From NCBI GenBank assembly GCA_030435675.1, contig CM059621.1:12338001-12402000 (forward strand): 64,000 nt of DNA, in the 5' to 3' direction. The translations under genes were made by a program, and so were the position numbers. The stretch comes from Steinernema hermaphroditum (taxonomy: Eukaryota; Nematoda; Chromadorea; Rhabditida; Steinernematidae). This document shows, piece by piece, positions 35,055 through 47,612 of this stretch. The notes under the pieces are model-generated. The model was not told the DNA's origin. It worked only from the letters and a program-made list of their open reading frames with translations, and did no database searches. Within the stretch, counting starts at the first letter, position 1. Each line of letters begins with the position of its first letter.

Positions 35055-36195
35055 TTATGGTGTGACTTTGAGATCAGTTACAGCTCGTGCAGTCCTCTTC
35101 GTGCTGTTCGAGTTGTTCGATTTGCTTTTCATCGTCGCCACAGTCATCATGTTATTCTTTCCGACAAGCTTAATGAGGTTCCGCCGGATTGACCTGGGCG
35201 AATTCTACTTCTGGGACTTAGATCACCTTGCTTACCTATTGAACAGCAGTTGCACGATCTGGCAGAAGAGGGGAAGCGATATCCACATAATATGAGTTCC
35301 GCAGTTCGCGGAGAAGGTCGTGATGTCGAGCATTCGGAGAACGAAGAAGACCGCTTCTTCGCCACAGGGGTAGAGAAACATCAAAGTGGCTGAGTAGAGA
35401 ACGCTCTTTTCGGGAATCGATGGCTGACGGGACGCGGCCCCTCCGTTATAGATCTTGCCCCTCAGCTGAAAAGAATCAGTGGGGCTATTCAGTGGGAAGT
35501 CAGACCTTGACCAAGTAGAAATATATAATGACATAGAGAAAGAAAGTGATGGGAAGGGCGATGAAGGTGATGATCATCCCGAGTTGAAGCCAAAACTCAA
35601 AGCGAACGCCGTCGTAGTCCCACTTCGCCAGTTCGGTGTTCATGTAGAAGGTCATCTCGGTCGTCTGGTCCACTATAAGGTACATAACACCGGGAAACCA
35701 AGCAATGGCCGACATCGTCTAAAGTAAGTACTTAGGCTAAATATGGATTTTGAAGTAACCCAAAAGGCGGCTTTTCCGAAGCGGACGGTGCTTTTCCAAA
35801 GTGTGACATTAAGACGCTCCAAACAGAGAAGCACATTGAGGAAGATGATTCCAAACCAGGCGAGGTGGAGGACGCCACCGCAGAACTAGAGATCACAAGT
35901 ATTCCACCCCCTGTTTAGATCACCTTGCTGACAGCGCTGGACCTGTCCACTTTGAGAAACATTACGATTCCCGTTGCCACATGAGAAACGACATGGAGGA
36001 AGTAGCAGATGTTCAGCTGGAGCATTATCTTGTAGGAAGGGAACCGAATGAGTTCCTTCGACCGTAGGATCGTCTTGGAAAGCATGGGTGTTCAAGGAGG
36101 ATCGAAATGTGACTCACCACTGACGTCAAAAAAGACAAGAAAGACGATGGAACCCCTATGACGAGGTGAACAACGCCGAGGAAGATGTGATGCAT
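35055..36195 (-). CDS. Serpentine chemoreceptor, family 1 (copy H)
   Basis: ATG at 36195; exons of 26, 50, 42, 71, 76 and 45 codons, five introns near 41 nt, about 311 residues. TM3 ends LLCLERLNVT, nearly the same as in copies G and I. A loop between TM4 and TM5 carries TEMTFYMNTELAKWDYDG, which is shared with copy I. TM6 has LMFLYPCGEE and TM7 ends QIVQLLFNR. The last exon (SIRRNLIKLVG onward) becomes visible only after splicing a 41-nt phase-2 intron; otherwise the frame stops at once after TM7. Adjacent to copy G, same strand. Confidence 0.84.
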
Positions 36196-38990
36196 TGTCG
36201 GTTAGGCGAAAACTACCTACGAAAACTTCTAGAAACCACCGTAGCGAAATTTTCTATCATTAAAAAGGGCCTGTTCGCGTGAGAATTCTTTGGGTCCATC
36301 CAACGGAATGGATGACTGATAGAGTGCGAACGATGAACGTTTAATTAATGCAATTAATGCAAGTAATTATAACAGGGAAGAGCTTCAGTTCCAAAACTGT
36401 TTGGCCCCTTTTTTATTCGAAGGCGGAGCCTACAACTCGGATGGTTCCTCAATCATCTTTTATGAAATACGCAATCACAACAGCGCATCATGGAATCCAC
36501 CAAAGCCAATAAAATTTGAAATGTCACCATAGATCCTATGAAAGATATGAAAAACGACTGTTTCCATTATAAATTCTGAATACAATCAACAATTCGGTTC
36601 AGCGATATAATAAAAAGGGAGTGATACAGCCAAAAAGTGCAGAAAAGCTCATTTTGATGAAGCCAAATTTTAAAACGGCTGGACCAATCACGAAAACTAG
36701 CTCCCGCTTCTACAAGAGTATGGGCACTTACGTGCCTATCAAACCAAGCACCCCATTTCGATGAAATAGGGCCACTTTCAAAACACACACACATTTGCAG
36801 TGTTCATGCTGCGCCTCTACTTATAATTTGCACGGTCTGCGCCGCTTTGATGAGCCGTAGGATGCGTTTTTGAAGAAAACGGCGTGCAAAGCACATGCAC
36901 TGTTTTCCAGCAGTGATCCTAGGAATTTCCGAAGTACAAATCTAAAGGTGGCACGCTATTCGGAGGAGGTACAATCCGTGACACCCAAAAGGCCAAAGTC
37001 TCCGGTCTCGACGTCAGTGTAACGGGTCAAATTGGCAACACTCAAATTTGATGTAATTGCCTAGTACGGAAATCTTCGTGCAAAAAAATTTGAAGACACT
37101 GCACCGCCTAACATCCCAATGATGTCAAGACAAAACACGTATAATGCAGTGTCAGCACTCTGCTAAAGTGAAGACTACACAGGTGACTCCCCAGGTTTAA
37201 TGAGCCATGATTATTGTTGAGACGTCTACGAGGAATTTACAAGGTTAAAAAATGACACATACTCGTATTTTGACTGGAAAACATTGTAGCAAGACACAGG
37301 AGTTACAAGAGTTAGAAATGATCTGAAGAGTCACATACCAATCGGGCTGAAATTTAGGGGGTTATATCGAACTCCGCAGAGCACCAACGTAGTCAGTGCT
37401 TTTTGCTTTGCGCGCATTCAGAAAATGTGAGGTAATGTGAGGAGCACGTAGGCTGACACGTATTTGACAAAGGGCTAATGATACGAGGTCAACTACTACT
37501 CAAAGTTTCATTATGGTTTGTGCTGCATGGTTCCCTCCCTAGTCAATCTCAACGTGATCACAAAAAAAACGGATTTAGAATTGAGATATCACCGGACAAT
37601 ATCACCAACCCATACTCAAACCTGCATTCTTATGAGAACAGAGCACGGTCGACTTCAAAAGCAGGTGAAATTTCACAAAAGAAGACTGCAAAGAAAGAGG
37701 AAGTTTTATGGTCGAAAATAAATTGATTGCAGGGAATGCTGTTGGTATGATCTGCAGGTGACACATCCGGCTGATCACATAAAGCCGAACAAAAAAGGAA
37801 ATGGAACGAGTACGAGGTCATTCAATTACTCACATAAGTTGTGGCTGATCTATGTGTATCAACTGAAACTTTGGTCGTTTTTGCATACATCCGGAAGCGA
37901 CCTCATCTTTAACATGATGATGCAGTGTACTAAGTAATGTGGCGTTAAATCCAATCAGTTGCACCGAATGTCTATTTCAAGATTTCTACGAAACTATTGC
38001 TCGGATATTTGTACATTTGTACAATTTCGAAAAAAAGACAAATCGTAGCATGTAGCGACAATATCAATTAAGTGTGCTGGACGATTTGACGTCTAGTATG
38101 ACCTTTGGGGTCATAAACTGTTTCTCTTGCCCATGGATTTGGTCGTCAAAGACAAGAGGTCTGAGCCGCTTTACAGAACGGCACAATCAATCAGTGCAGA
38201 TTTTCAGAACCCACATATCAGTAAACAATCATGAGAGAGATCTTCGCCAAACCTCGCTAAAACCTTACTCACTTGCTATGTCATTCCAATACAAACTCAC
38301 GGGTGTGTTATATATTAAATTTTGCGCGGCTAATATACTAAGTTATTATTATAATTAAATATATTTAGCATGCAATACCTGGCAAATGTTTTAATCGGTT
38401 ACTTTGCAGGGCGTGCCGTGCATCTACCTGACAAAGAACTTCTGTTAAGTGATAGCTGAAAATAGAGAGTATCTCCGTATGTTTCACCTGCTGTAAGTAC
38501 CACCCAAGGTGAACTAAAGAACAGCACAAGAAGTGCATTAAACTAAAAGTGCACAGCGCTGTAATAGCTATTTATCGACATATCATGTCACATGTCATCG
38601 GACGTGAAGTGGGAATTACGTATTCCTCCAGCTTTCAAAAGAGCGATGACTGGTCGTCGTTGTCGTTCATGGCAAGGACAGAAACATCCCAGAAAATCTC
38701 CGGATTGTGTTGCATTGTTATGGCCTGAAGGCCTTCCGGATAGAGACACCGTATCCCTGTGGGACTATACCCGGTAGACAGTTGTTGGCTGATCGCTTTC
38801 CAAGGCAGTGAATCGCTCTAATCGCCTAGCGTTAGGCATTTTCTAGTTCTCTTCGAGGCACCTAACGAATCCGTCGGTTCTCCGTTTATGTACAGGAGAT
38901 TTTGTGTGAAATAAGTTGTATTCAATGAACAGAGTTAGGTATTTGCCGGCATGTTTCATAACGCGCGATGCATTGCTTCACTCTTGTGCA
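36196..38990. other. Gene-free stretch
   Basis: About 2.8 kb between receptors H and I without a supportable gene. Short open frames here lack motifs and splice-consistent partners. It could contain decayed mobile DNA. Confidence 0.5.
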
Positions 38991-40038
38991 CTATGCCGTA
39001 ATCGTTGAAATATTCCCTTTGGCCTTGATTATGCCTAATATGGTCTGCTTCAAACTACGACGTATCGGCCTGAAGAATTTGATAAGTAGACCGAAAATAA
39101 CAACCTGGTTTACCTGTTCAGGACTATTTGTATCGCTTGACTTAACAGCGGAATGCACATCCAGACGATCTGAACCGAGAATGTACCCCAAAACGTGTTT
39201 TGTTCCAATGCGACCAGCACGAAATAGGCCATTTCTTCGCCAAACGGTAGCAGAAACATCAAAGTGGATGCGAAAAGGATGTTGACTTCCAGATTGGATC
39301 GCTGCTGAGCCGTCGAGATAACGACTTGCGAGCGCATCTAAAGTGTCTTCTTGTTCTTTCAAGAATGATCTTTCAGTACGTTTGCCAGATAAATGTAGAT
39401 AATGATGTAGATAACAAAACAGAGCGGAAGAATAGTAAAAGTGATAACTTCGGCCACTGTGATGGCCAAGCTTGAAAGTGCTCCATCAAAATCCCACTGT
39501 CCCCACTCAGTATTGAAATAGAATGTGAGGTACGGCGTCAAATCTACCACAAAATATATAGCGCCGGGCATCCATGACATTATCGAAATGACCTAAGCCT
39601 GTAAATGTAATATGACAGATAGTGACGTAAGACTACCGTATATGCTCTAGAGGAAAGCCGAAAATGTCCTTGACAAACAGTCACATTAAAACGCTCGCGG
39701 CAAAGCAAGAAGTTCAAGAAGAGGATGCCGAACCATCCTATATCAGAGAAAGCTCCGAGCAGTTTGCTAGAGAAACTTAGTGGATCGACTTCGAGCAGCA
39801 CATTCACTCCCACTCCAGCATGCACGGTGTTGAGGACGAGGCAAAAAATATTAAGCTGTTGAAGAAGTTTGTAAGAGAGCGATTTTCGGAGCTTTTTCGA
39901 GAGTTGAATTATCTAAAAAAAGCACATATTTAAATAACTGTGTCGTAAACCTACAGTCAAGACGAGTAGAGTTAAGACGAAAGACGGAATTCCGATGAGA
40001 ACATGGGTTAAGCCGATAAGGTACTTATGTGCGATCAT
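38991..40038 (-). CDS. Serpentine chemoreceptor, family 1 (copy I)
   Basis: ATG at 40038; five exons of 28, 92, 71, 74 and 25 codons, about 291 residues. It is the closest relative of copy H. Shared pieces are TFYFNTEWGQWDFDG in the loop before TM5, LMFLLPFGEE in TM6, and a tail PIRRSLKQTIL behind a phase-2 intron. The 92-codon second exon equals exons 2 and 3 of copy H joined, so one intron is missing here. TM3 ends LLCRERFNVT, with ERF at the DRY position. Expected to be a sensory-neuron receptor with unknown ligand. Confidence 0.84.
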
Positions 40039-42417
40039 TCTAATGTCGACTCCTTCTCATGAGTAGCTCGCTGTAGTTGTGTTTCAGTGAAGAAGGGCGT
40101 GCGAAATGGAACGAAATGAACATATTCTTCACAGAGATCTCGTGAGTAGTGACTCAACACGTTCGTATTTATTAGATTGAACGTGTGTGAAAACTAATTC
40201 GACTTCCTGGAAGCATTAGCAAGAGGTTGACCATAAGCCAACGAAGCCTGGGAGAGTAAGCTCGAACGGATTCTAGAAGTTTTTCTGACCAAGACAGTGT
40301 TGTTTGCAAAAAGCGGTACAAGGTATTTCGATTTTGAAACGGACCAGCTTCTCGCTGTGTCCATTTCGGTGCGGTCATAGGAACAAGGCACCCCGACATA
40401 AAGTTTCTATTACCGATTTACCCTAGATTTTTAAATGTGAGCGCTAAACCAAAGGCACTACCTAATGTATTAGTGTATTGTAGTGTATTGTAATCCTAAT
40501 GTATTGTTAGATAGTTGAAAATGTCCCATTTTTGATTCGCGTCTATTCTCGTACTGTCTGGTCTGTTTGCAAAGCCAATGAGCGGGTTGTGTTCGCCACT
40601 CATGCGCGCGCCTCGATCGACCATGGCCATCCCTCATCCATGCGTCAACTACAATTTTTTTACTCATTTATATCACATGACGAAAAATTTGTCACATGCA
40701 AATTGCGAAATGCGAAGTGATGTATGGACTTCCTATGGTATTAATTGTGTGATTGACGGTGACCCACCTTTAACAACGAGCATCCTTGGGTCATACCTGC
40801 AGAATGCACCTATCGTTGTACCCGTCATATACCAGCACATGTGCAAATCTCCAAAAGATGGCCTTATCCGACCACCATGTTCTGTTAACTCCAATGGTTC
40901 CAGGGAGTTAAGTTATATAACAGGGAATGGAGACATGCAGCATGTGGGCGACACTTACAGCTACCATGTCCACATAGTGACTCCACGAGTTCACTTCTAG
41001 TTTACGGAAACAGAGGTCAAATATAAAAAAAAACTACACTTCAGGAATTGTGCCTTAGACCTCACATTTTCAAGTTGATCCTCAGAATGACTCTTCATTT
41101 TGAGCTCAGAGATTCTTGTTTGAACATTCATATAGCACTCTGTTAGCTCTATCTAACACTCACCTGTGTTTATCCGTAAGTGACTGCAACAGAGAAAATC
41201 ACTCAGAAATAGGTAACGAGGTCGAATATTGGACCAAAACATTTTTCGACACCTTTTGCCAAACCTTTTTTTCTTGGGCTGCTTACTCAGTTTGTACATA
41301 AGCTGGAATGACTTTAGTGAGAAAAACGTGAAGATTTTTGAAGTCTATAGACTCTTTTTTGTGAATAAAATTTCGGAAAAAAGAACCCATTTCGTACATT
41401 ATTCCCCTTGTGTTTCCAATGATAACAATGCTGTGTGCATTTTCATCACTACACTTGTGGTGAATAACTTGGTTCTTCATTTATTTTCTACTTTTGAAAG
41501 CTTGAAAACAAGCGAGGCACAAGCTCTGTTTGGAGCTTTTCTATTAGTGATTTACGCGTTGTTTTCCTTTTTTGTTTTTCCCATCCACGTTGACGCAATG
41601 TCCCCTTGTTCATCTGTAATTACACATGGAAACAAGGAAGTACTGAGGTAAATATGAACGAGCATTCCGTTTTGTGATTTGTGAAAGCACCAGATTCCGC
41701 CGTAGAAAGAAACTCTGAAGAACACTCCGATGACACCACCACTGTTGAAGAGGCAACTTCCGATTCAGGGAGCTGTCTCTCTTAAACAGATGTGATCTCC
41801 GAGACCGACCCTTTACCACAAACGTTACTTATTTGTTTGGTAACTTATTTTTGGTCAAAATTCTATACGACCTCTTAGTGCTTACAGTGCACTGTTTCCG
41901 TGTAAAAAAGAACTTCTCTAATCTTAGACGACTTCTTCTCGTTTTGTCTAGCCCGCTTGTTTTCCCAGCTTGAGTCTGCTTCTTCTTCCTGTAGTTTGTT
42001 CTGTTTCCCCTTCGCGTCAGAACAACAGCCATATTCCAAACAAAATCCGACCACGCAAATTGAAGAAAGCGACCTTTGGGCGCCGGACAGGCGAACCATG
42101 TTTTGTGTTATGATTACAGGTTTTGAACAGGCTGCGGCATCTGAAACAGGAGCAAATATAGATGTCGCCGCCGCGACGCTTTCAGGAAGTACGGACGTCT
42201 TTGACGCAAACGCCGGCGCACATCTTTGATAGAGGTAAACACCATTTTCAACAAGAAGAAGAAATTGTTGTTATGTGGCGATTTTCGCGCGCACTCTTCG
42301 GATACATGTTCTTATGGACAACACGAGGTCAGAGTGGGACTGGTCTTGCCCTGCCTCCTTTTGTTTCCGGTCGGTATATAAGCGTGATGTGGCCACGCCA
42401 TTCAAGAACGTCTTAAC
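40039..42417. other. Intergenic, possible diverged gene at 41229-41732
   Basis: Mostly AT-rich with no firm gene. 41229-41651 (+) is open for 140 codons and encodes two hydrophobic stretches (CIFITTLVVNNLVLHLF and ALFGAFLLVIYALFSFFVF). A GTAAAT donor could join it to RFRRRKKL and a stop. It may be the remnant of a receptor. A 140-codon frame at 40578-41000 shows no motif. Short AT-rich direct repeats occur at 40465-40505. Confidence 0.3.
42375..42382 (+). promoter_or_regulatory. TATA-like element
   Basis: TATATAAG lies about 36 bp before the start codon of the 66-residue membrane protein gene. Position and sequence fit a TATA box; no further support. Confidence 0.35.
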
Positions 42418-42664
42418 ATGTACATCGGAAAACGCGACGCTTCCGATGGTAAGGTCCATTTGCTGTACATGTTCTAAGTTCCCATCCGCTTCAGACTCTT
42501 ACAACACTGTTTTCATCGCAACCTACGTATTTCTACTTGGAATTTTTGTGTCCACTTTTGCATACGCCTTCTACTACGTATCAGTGACTATGAGGATCAA
42601 GATAAAAGAACTCAACGATTGCATGCCGCATGAAGATGAGACGCCCAGCTGTTCCACTGCGTAG
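42418..42664 (+). CDS. Small single-pass membrane protein (66 aa)
   Basis: Two exons, 42418-42448 and 42495-42664, separated by a 46-nt intron (GTAAGG...CTTCAG), give 66 residues in exact phase. An in-frame TAA directly precedes the ATG, so the start is fixed if the intron is right. The order is a short polar N-terminus, then one long hydrophobic helix at about residues 13-39 (VFIATYVFLLGIFVSTFAY), then a basic stretch (MRIKIKEL) and an acidic tail. AATAAA follows the stop after about 43 bp. The charge pattern suggests an outside N-terminus and an inside C-terminus. I recognise no family. It is small enough to be missed by gene finders. Confidence 0.55.
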
Positions 42665-42706
42665 TAAATGCCGCACTGACCGCTAGATGGTTCGATAACT
42701 TTGCTC

Positions 42707-42712
42707 AATAAA
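42707..42712 (+). terminator. Polyadenylation signal
   Basis: AATAAA, 42 bp after the stop codon of the small membrane protein. It supports a real transcript end. Confidence 0.55.
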
Positions 42713-43087
42713 CATTCCGCCTTGAGAGTAACATACTTTGGAACATTACAGTCAAAATTCATTGTATTAGTGTGTAAAAAGAGAAGAGGTCCATCTTCGT
42801 TCTGACCGTGATACGAAACGGCCCTCCAGGTGGCATAAATTCTGCTATAGGATGTTATTTGTATCCCCAACACCTGAACACAAAACGCAAGAGCCGTAGG
42901 TCCAACGTCTTTCCAAGAATCCAGTCGCCCCACCGCAGGGTCCTGTAATACTAAGACTGGGTCGCAATGGATTGCTTTGCTGTGAGTCTATTGTCAACTT
43001 TGAGATCAGCAAATAAGACAAACGAAATTAAATACTAATGCTAACTTAAAGCCAGCATCGTTTACAAGCAGATCGGAAAAAAGTCGT

Positions 43088-45573
43088 TTAGATATGATCA
43101 GCTAGAGTACTGACAGCGCACTTGATTGCATTCTGCAGAGTGGATATCTGGTAGGCCAACTGCCTATCAGCTTCATGTCGGTCCCTTTCCGAAGAAGATC
43201 CATGCACTTTGTCCAGCTGTAATTTGCATTTTCCTTCCATCACCTAAAGCGACCCTACTAACCTGACTGTAAATCGCTGTCATTATCGATGTGGAGTGCG
43301 AATCCTTGTCGTTTATCGAGTAGAGGAGATGGCGAAAAGTCGGTCTTCCCGGAATTCCCTGAGGATTCATGAAACAATAGTGAACGCCCATGATCCGACT
43401 GTTTTTCAAAAAAGGAGACATCTTCGCGTATGCAAACTCTGCCGCCACTTCTTTAAAAATCTGCAAAAAGGATAACAAGTATAGTTCAATATCTTCGAAA
43501 AATCACTTTCGCGTCCACACTGAGATGTTCGATTTGGTTCAGAACAACGGAAGATGATGCATTCAAGTCTGCCGTTAGTGTTGGCACGTAATCTTCCGCT
43601 ATGGCACTGGCCAGAACATCGACGGCTAGTGGAACCGTCGGAAGATCGGCAAACTGATAGACCATGAGGGCAAGGAATTCGCCCACGGCTCGATGAATGC
43701 TCAGATTGTTTGTATCGAAGATGTGCTCATTGAGGAATGGCGTTTCGTACATCGTGTGATACAGTGGGTAACCGTAACTGTTGCGATTACTGTAGCTTAT
43801 GTGGGCGACAGGTACACCCAGAAAGTTGAGGAATGGGGCGTGATCGGAATTTCCCCTGGGGAAGGGCATTGTTGGGGCGTCGGGGAGGTATGAATAAGAA
43901 TTTGGAGATGCATCGATCCTAAAATACAATTATTGATTGTATCCGGAAGAATTTTTGAGCTACCAAGTATCGTAAACAGTCTTTCGCCCCAGAGATATTT
44001 CCTGCTGCATCGGATTTTCGATCAGCTTTGCGGTCTTGTAAGCAGCTCCATATAGTGTCGGAATTGTAGCGACGTACCTAAGTTGATATCCTATTTCCTT
44101 GTGGATATGCTGTGTCAGCTTACATCGACTCATTTGCATGGATGTTGTCCACATTCAAGTAGACCACAGCTCGATCTCGCAGGATAGAGGCGAACTCCTC
44201 CACGAACTCCGTCGACCCTATCAGTCCGAACTCCTCTCCATCCCAGTTACAGAACATGATCGTTCGCTTCGGGCGCCACTTCTTCTCCTCCACAGTTTGC
44301 ATCAAAGCTCTAGCCACTTCAGCCAACACCGCAGTCCCACTGTTCGGGTCCACAGATCCGTAAACCCAAGCGTCAAAATGGTTTCCGAGGATGACGTACT
44401 TGTCAGGTTCCTGTGAACCTCTGATGTAACCGACCACATTTCGGATCGGTCTAAGCAGTTGAGTTGTGATGTTCAATGGTAATGTACCTTTTCTCGACGG
44501 TCGATTTCACTTCCATTTTCACTTTTTCACCATTCCTCAGTCCCGGTCCAAAGCGGTAGCTGACATTCAGGCCTCCCTTCCACTCCTGGGGCGTTTCTTC
44601 TCCATCCATACGGTAGAGAATGTGCCACGCATCCGAGTAACTCAAAGGCATCACAGGAATCGACGGCAGTTCCACCTTCTTCTTTGCTTCTTCGATGGTT
44701 TGGTAGTCGAGAAGATCCTTCTTGGCCGGCTGGAGGGGAGTCAGAGGGTCTCCCTTCGACGCTCTAACGGTCCCTCGCTGAACGCCTTCGGAGGGCATCC
44801 ACTTCTTTGAGGGATAGACGTTTTCCTGCGCGGTTCCCTCTGTGGCGCAGTCGGCCGGGTCTGAATAGAGAATCGCTCCAACGGCTCCACGTTTCTGAGC
44901 CTTTCTAACTTTGTTTCCCCTGTAGCCTTTACCGTATCGCATCAACGCTATCCGTCCCTTAAAAACTCATCATACATGTCGCTGCCCAGCAACCTACTTT
45001 CAAGTCGATGCCATTCTTCTCGAGCAACTCAAAGTCGGATTCTCTTCCATAATTACAGTAGACAACGTCTCCAACTACGGTACCGTTTCCGGCATAGGCG
45101 ACCCACTGAATGTCGGCTCCCGCAGAGTTCAGTTGCTCTTCCCGGAAAGCTCTGCTTCTTCCATCGCTTTTGTAAATTTCGTTCTTTGCAGACGACAGTA
45201 TGAACATGTGGTTAGGGCTTGTGAAGTTAGGGTACGAAAGAAGGACTTCGTACTCAACGAAGTGCACATCTGAACAGAAATAAGCCGTAAAAAAGGAAAG
45301 AGCCGCCCACCTTCAAGTCCAGCAGCTTTCCATTTATCGGCGATCTTGGCAGCAATCCGTACGGCTCCGGCAGTCCCTGCCAAATGTGTCTCTTCTGTGA
45401 AATTTCGAAGATTATCGCGAATGTTCTCCCATTTAATGTTTTCTTTGATTGTGCTCACTAACTCGGGATCAAGATCGTCTTCTAAATTGTACCTTAGCAC
45501 GTCCACTTATTGCCCACATACCATAGCCATATGCCAGAAAAAGCGATAAATAGAGTAAGAATAGCGCTTTCAT
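43088..45573 (-). CDS. Glutamate carboxypeptidase II / NAALADase-like metallopeptidase
   Basis: M28 zinc exopeptidase that releases C-terminal glutamate from substrates such as N-acetyl-aspartyl-glutamate or folate polyglutamate. Nine exons: 45573-45522, 45481-45311, 45269-44998, 44957-44488, 44450-44124, 44077-43964, 43918-43507, 43460-43263 and 43216-43088. They total 2145 nt, giving 714 residues with every phase correct. The N-terminus is a cleavable-looking signal peptide (MKALFLLYLSLFLAYGY). A PA domain follows (YGKGYRGNKV, ILYSDPADCA). The catalytic core has NHFDAW, SVDPNSG, DGEEFG and NVDN for the two-zinc site, and YPLYHTMYE for the last histidine ligand. A helical dimerisation domain closes the protein. 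It lies downstream of receptor E on the same strand. It is an orthologue of the C. elegans gcp-2 group, but the exact member is not resolved. Confidence 0.93.
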
Positions 45574-46000
45574 CGAAACAGAAGAAGAAGAAGAGAACGT
45601 TGACCGGCAAAACAATCGTCAGAGTGTTGTGGATAGCGCAAGTGGCTTTGGACGTTGGACGCATCGAGCAGGTGTTCCCAGGCTGCGAGACAAAGGATTT
45701 TGTGTTGCGTCAACGGCAGGTGGTTAGGCTGGACAAGAAATGTCTTTGCGACGACATAGAGTGCCATTTTCTTCTTGATTTTAGAATTGAAAGAAATGAT
45801 GAGTGGTCATTGTGAGTCTTTTAGGGGAATATCGAAAGGAATCCCTTAAACGCACTTCGGGTGGTTTCACCCAACTGCAGCTGTAACAACAGACCAGTTC
45901 CAACATCATGCTAATCTGTGATCAATTTGCATCTTTTTATTACAATATTACTGTTCATAAACAATACAAGGAGAGGTCACATTATGCAAGAACAGAGTTT

Positions 46001-47266
46001 CTAAGCCCTCCTCACTGTGGACACCGCAATCGAAATATCCGAATTTCGTTGACCTCGAACCACTTTCGCAAAGCGCTTTCGGATTTCTCTTAAACACTTG
46101 ATGCATCACTTAATCTCGAACTTTGCCTACTGATTGAAAAAAAGCATTCCAATTTGTTGAAATGAAGGGAAGAAGGCGAACAGGACCGTATTCAGAAGGC
46201 CTATCAATGGACTCTCCGGGAAAAAAGACGATCCGAATTGGAAGGGTATTATCATAATCATTTCGTATATGAAGACAACCACGGAAGTTATTAAGATTCT
46301 CATTTCCGGCTTCGATACGCCAGTCCACGATTTAGCGAAGAGTCGTCTCTGTATCACATATCAAGGGATACAGGGACATTGCTTACTTTAAAAATGACGA
46401 CGAAGATGGCGAAGTAGCAGATAACATTCGATACAATGGATCCTAAGGTTATAACTCTTTCTTGTTGAATCATATATGTCATGAGAGTGCTCGGATTGGC
46501 GACATATGACCAGCTCATGGTATCAGGGGGGAAGCAGAGCCCCGCATTTGGAGCTAAGTAGACGATCCATTGGAACAGTACCAGCACGTAGCAAAGGCCT
46601 ACCATAACCTAAAATATCAGTTTAAACATCAACTTTCGACGGATTAATCCTATTTGCGGCTATGTGTTCTACGTGAGTGAGATTGATAGATTGATATTGA
46701 TGTCGCTAATGTAATTGCATTCCCGGGAAAGTCACGTATGAAGAAATAGCTTTTGCAAGGTTCTTGAGGCCTCATGTTTAGCCTCACCCAAGCCTAACTC
46801 TCGCTAAGGCTCCAGAATCCACAAGATTACCCTGCAAGTCCGAGTTGACATCGTCCTAAAGTTAGTATTTATGTAAACTCTGTTGAAGGCAACCACAGAA
46901 TTGAGAAGAAGTGCGCATGTGTTCAGTGACATGGTGCAGGCACCAATAATCTGGAATATCCACTTAGATGCATCTTCAGATCTTCATAGATACTTTCGTT
47001 GGCCAATAACCGTAATCGATATTCATAAAATACATTGCTATTGTGAAACCATGTGTCACCATGAGAAGCATTTCGACGACTACCAAATGATAGAAAATAC
47101 GGTAGACAAGAATGTTCGATAGACGAGACGAAGTGTGCAGAATCTAAAATAAGATCCTGTTATCAGGGCCTAAAGGACTAATTACCCTAATAACTAAAGT
47201 GCTAGCAAGAAATCCGGGAAACACCAAGCATATGAGCAGGCTCCCGACAGCAAATCTGTTGAACAT
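46001..47266 (-). CDS. Serpentine chemoreceptor, family 1 (copy E)
   Basis: Exons 47266-47186, 47143-46994, 46950-46831, 46608-46387, 46348-46131 and 46088-46001 total 879 nt, giving 292 residues in phase. The first two exons have exactly the lengths found in copies C and D (81 and 150 nt). Matching landmarks are DYGYW, VAFNRVYIN (DRY-equivalent), PFQFGSSFFP in TM6-7 and a tail EIRKRFAKVV exposed by a 42-nt phase-2 intron. Read unspliced, the protein would end at FFNQ. This copy lies 30 kb from C and D, on the opposite strand, between two housekeeping genes. Confidence 0.87.
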
Positions 47267-47612
47267 GTCCACTAATGTTCTCTCATGTGTGCATTCGCCT
47301 TTCGACAATGTCAATCTAATTACGGATTCTCGGGAAAAATCATAATTGGAATAGGCACGTGAAAAGGGATAAGTCACAACTTTCTATGTTTTCAAGAGAT
47401 CTGAAGGCCGATTCCCCGACTGATCGGACCTAGGTTCGGTCTTGCCACGATTCCCCCGCTTGCCACTTTACGCGCTAGACTGTCTAGAAACAGCATATTG
47501 TAGACGAGAGAACGTCTGCGCACTGTCTACAGAATCCGTAGACTGTCTCGATCTGCAAGGACTTCCCCATGTCTCCCATGGCGCCATTTCTCGTCAGTGC
47601 GCACTTCGAGAG

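Noticed and set aside
34771..35295. 174-codon plus-strand open frame
   Set aside because: It runs through dispersed repeat copy 3 and antisense to the last exons of receptor H, with no motif or splice logic.
40578..41000. 140-codon plus-strand open frame
   Set aside because: No domain, signal peptide or splice partner; composition is like the surrounding non-coding DNA.
41875..42099. Minus-strand 74-codon frame with a Cys-rich start and charged tail
   Set aside because: No downstream exon or conserved motif; it lies in the upstream region of the small membrane protein gene on the other strand. Kept only as a weak candidate.
45510..45815. 101-codon plus-strand frame at the start of the peptidase gene
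   Set aside because: Overlaps the signal-peptide exon of the opposite-strand gene and has no features of its own.
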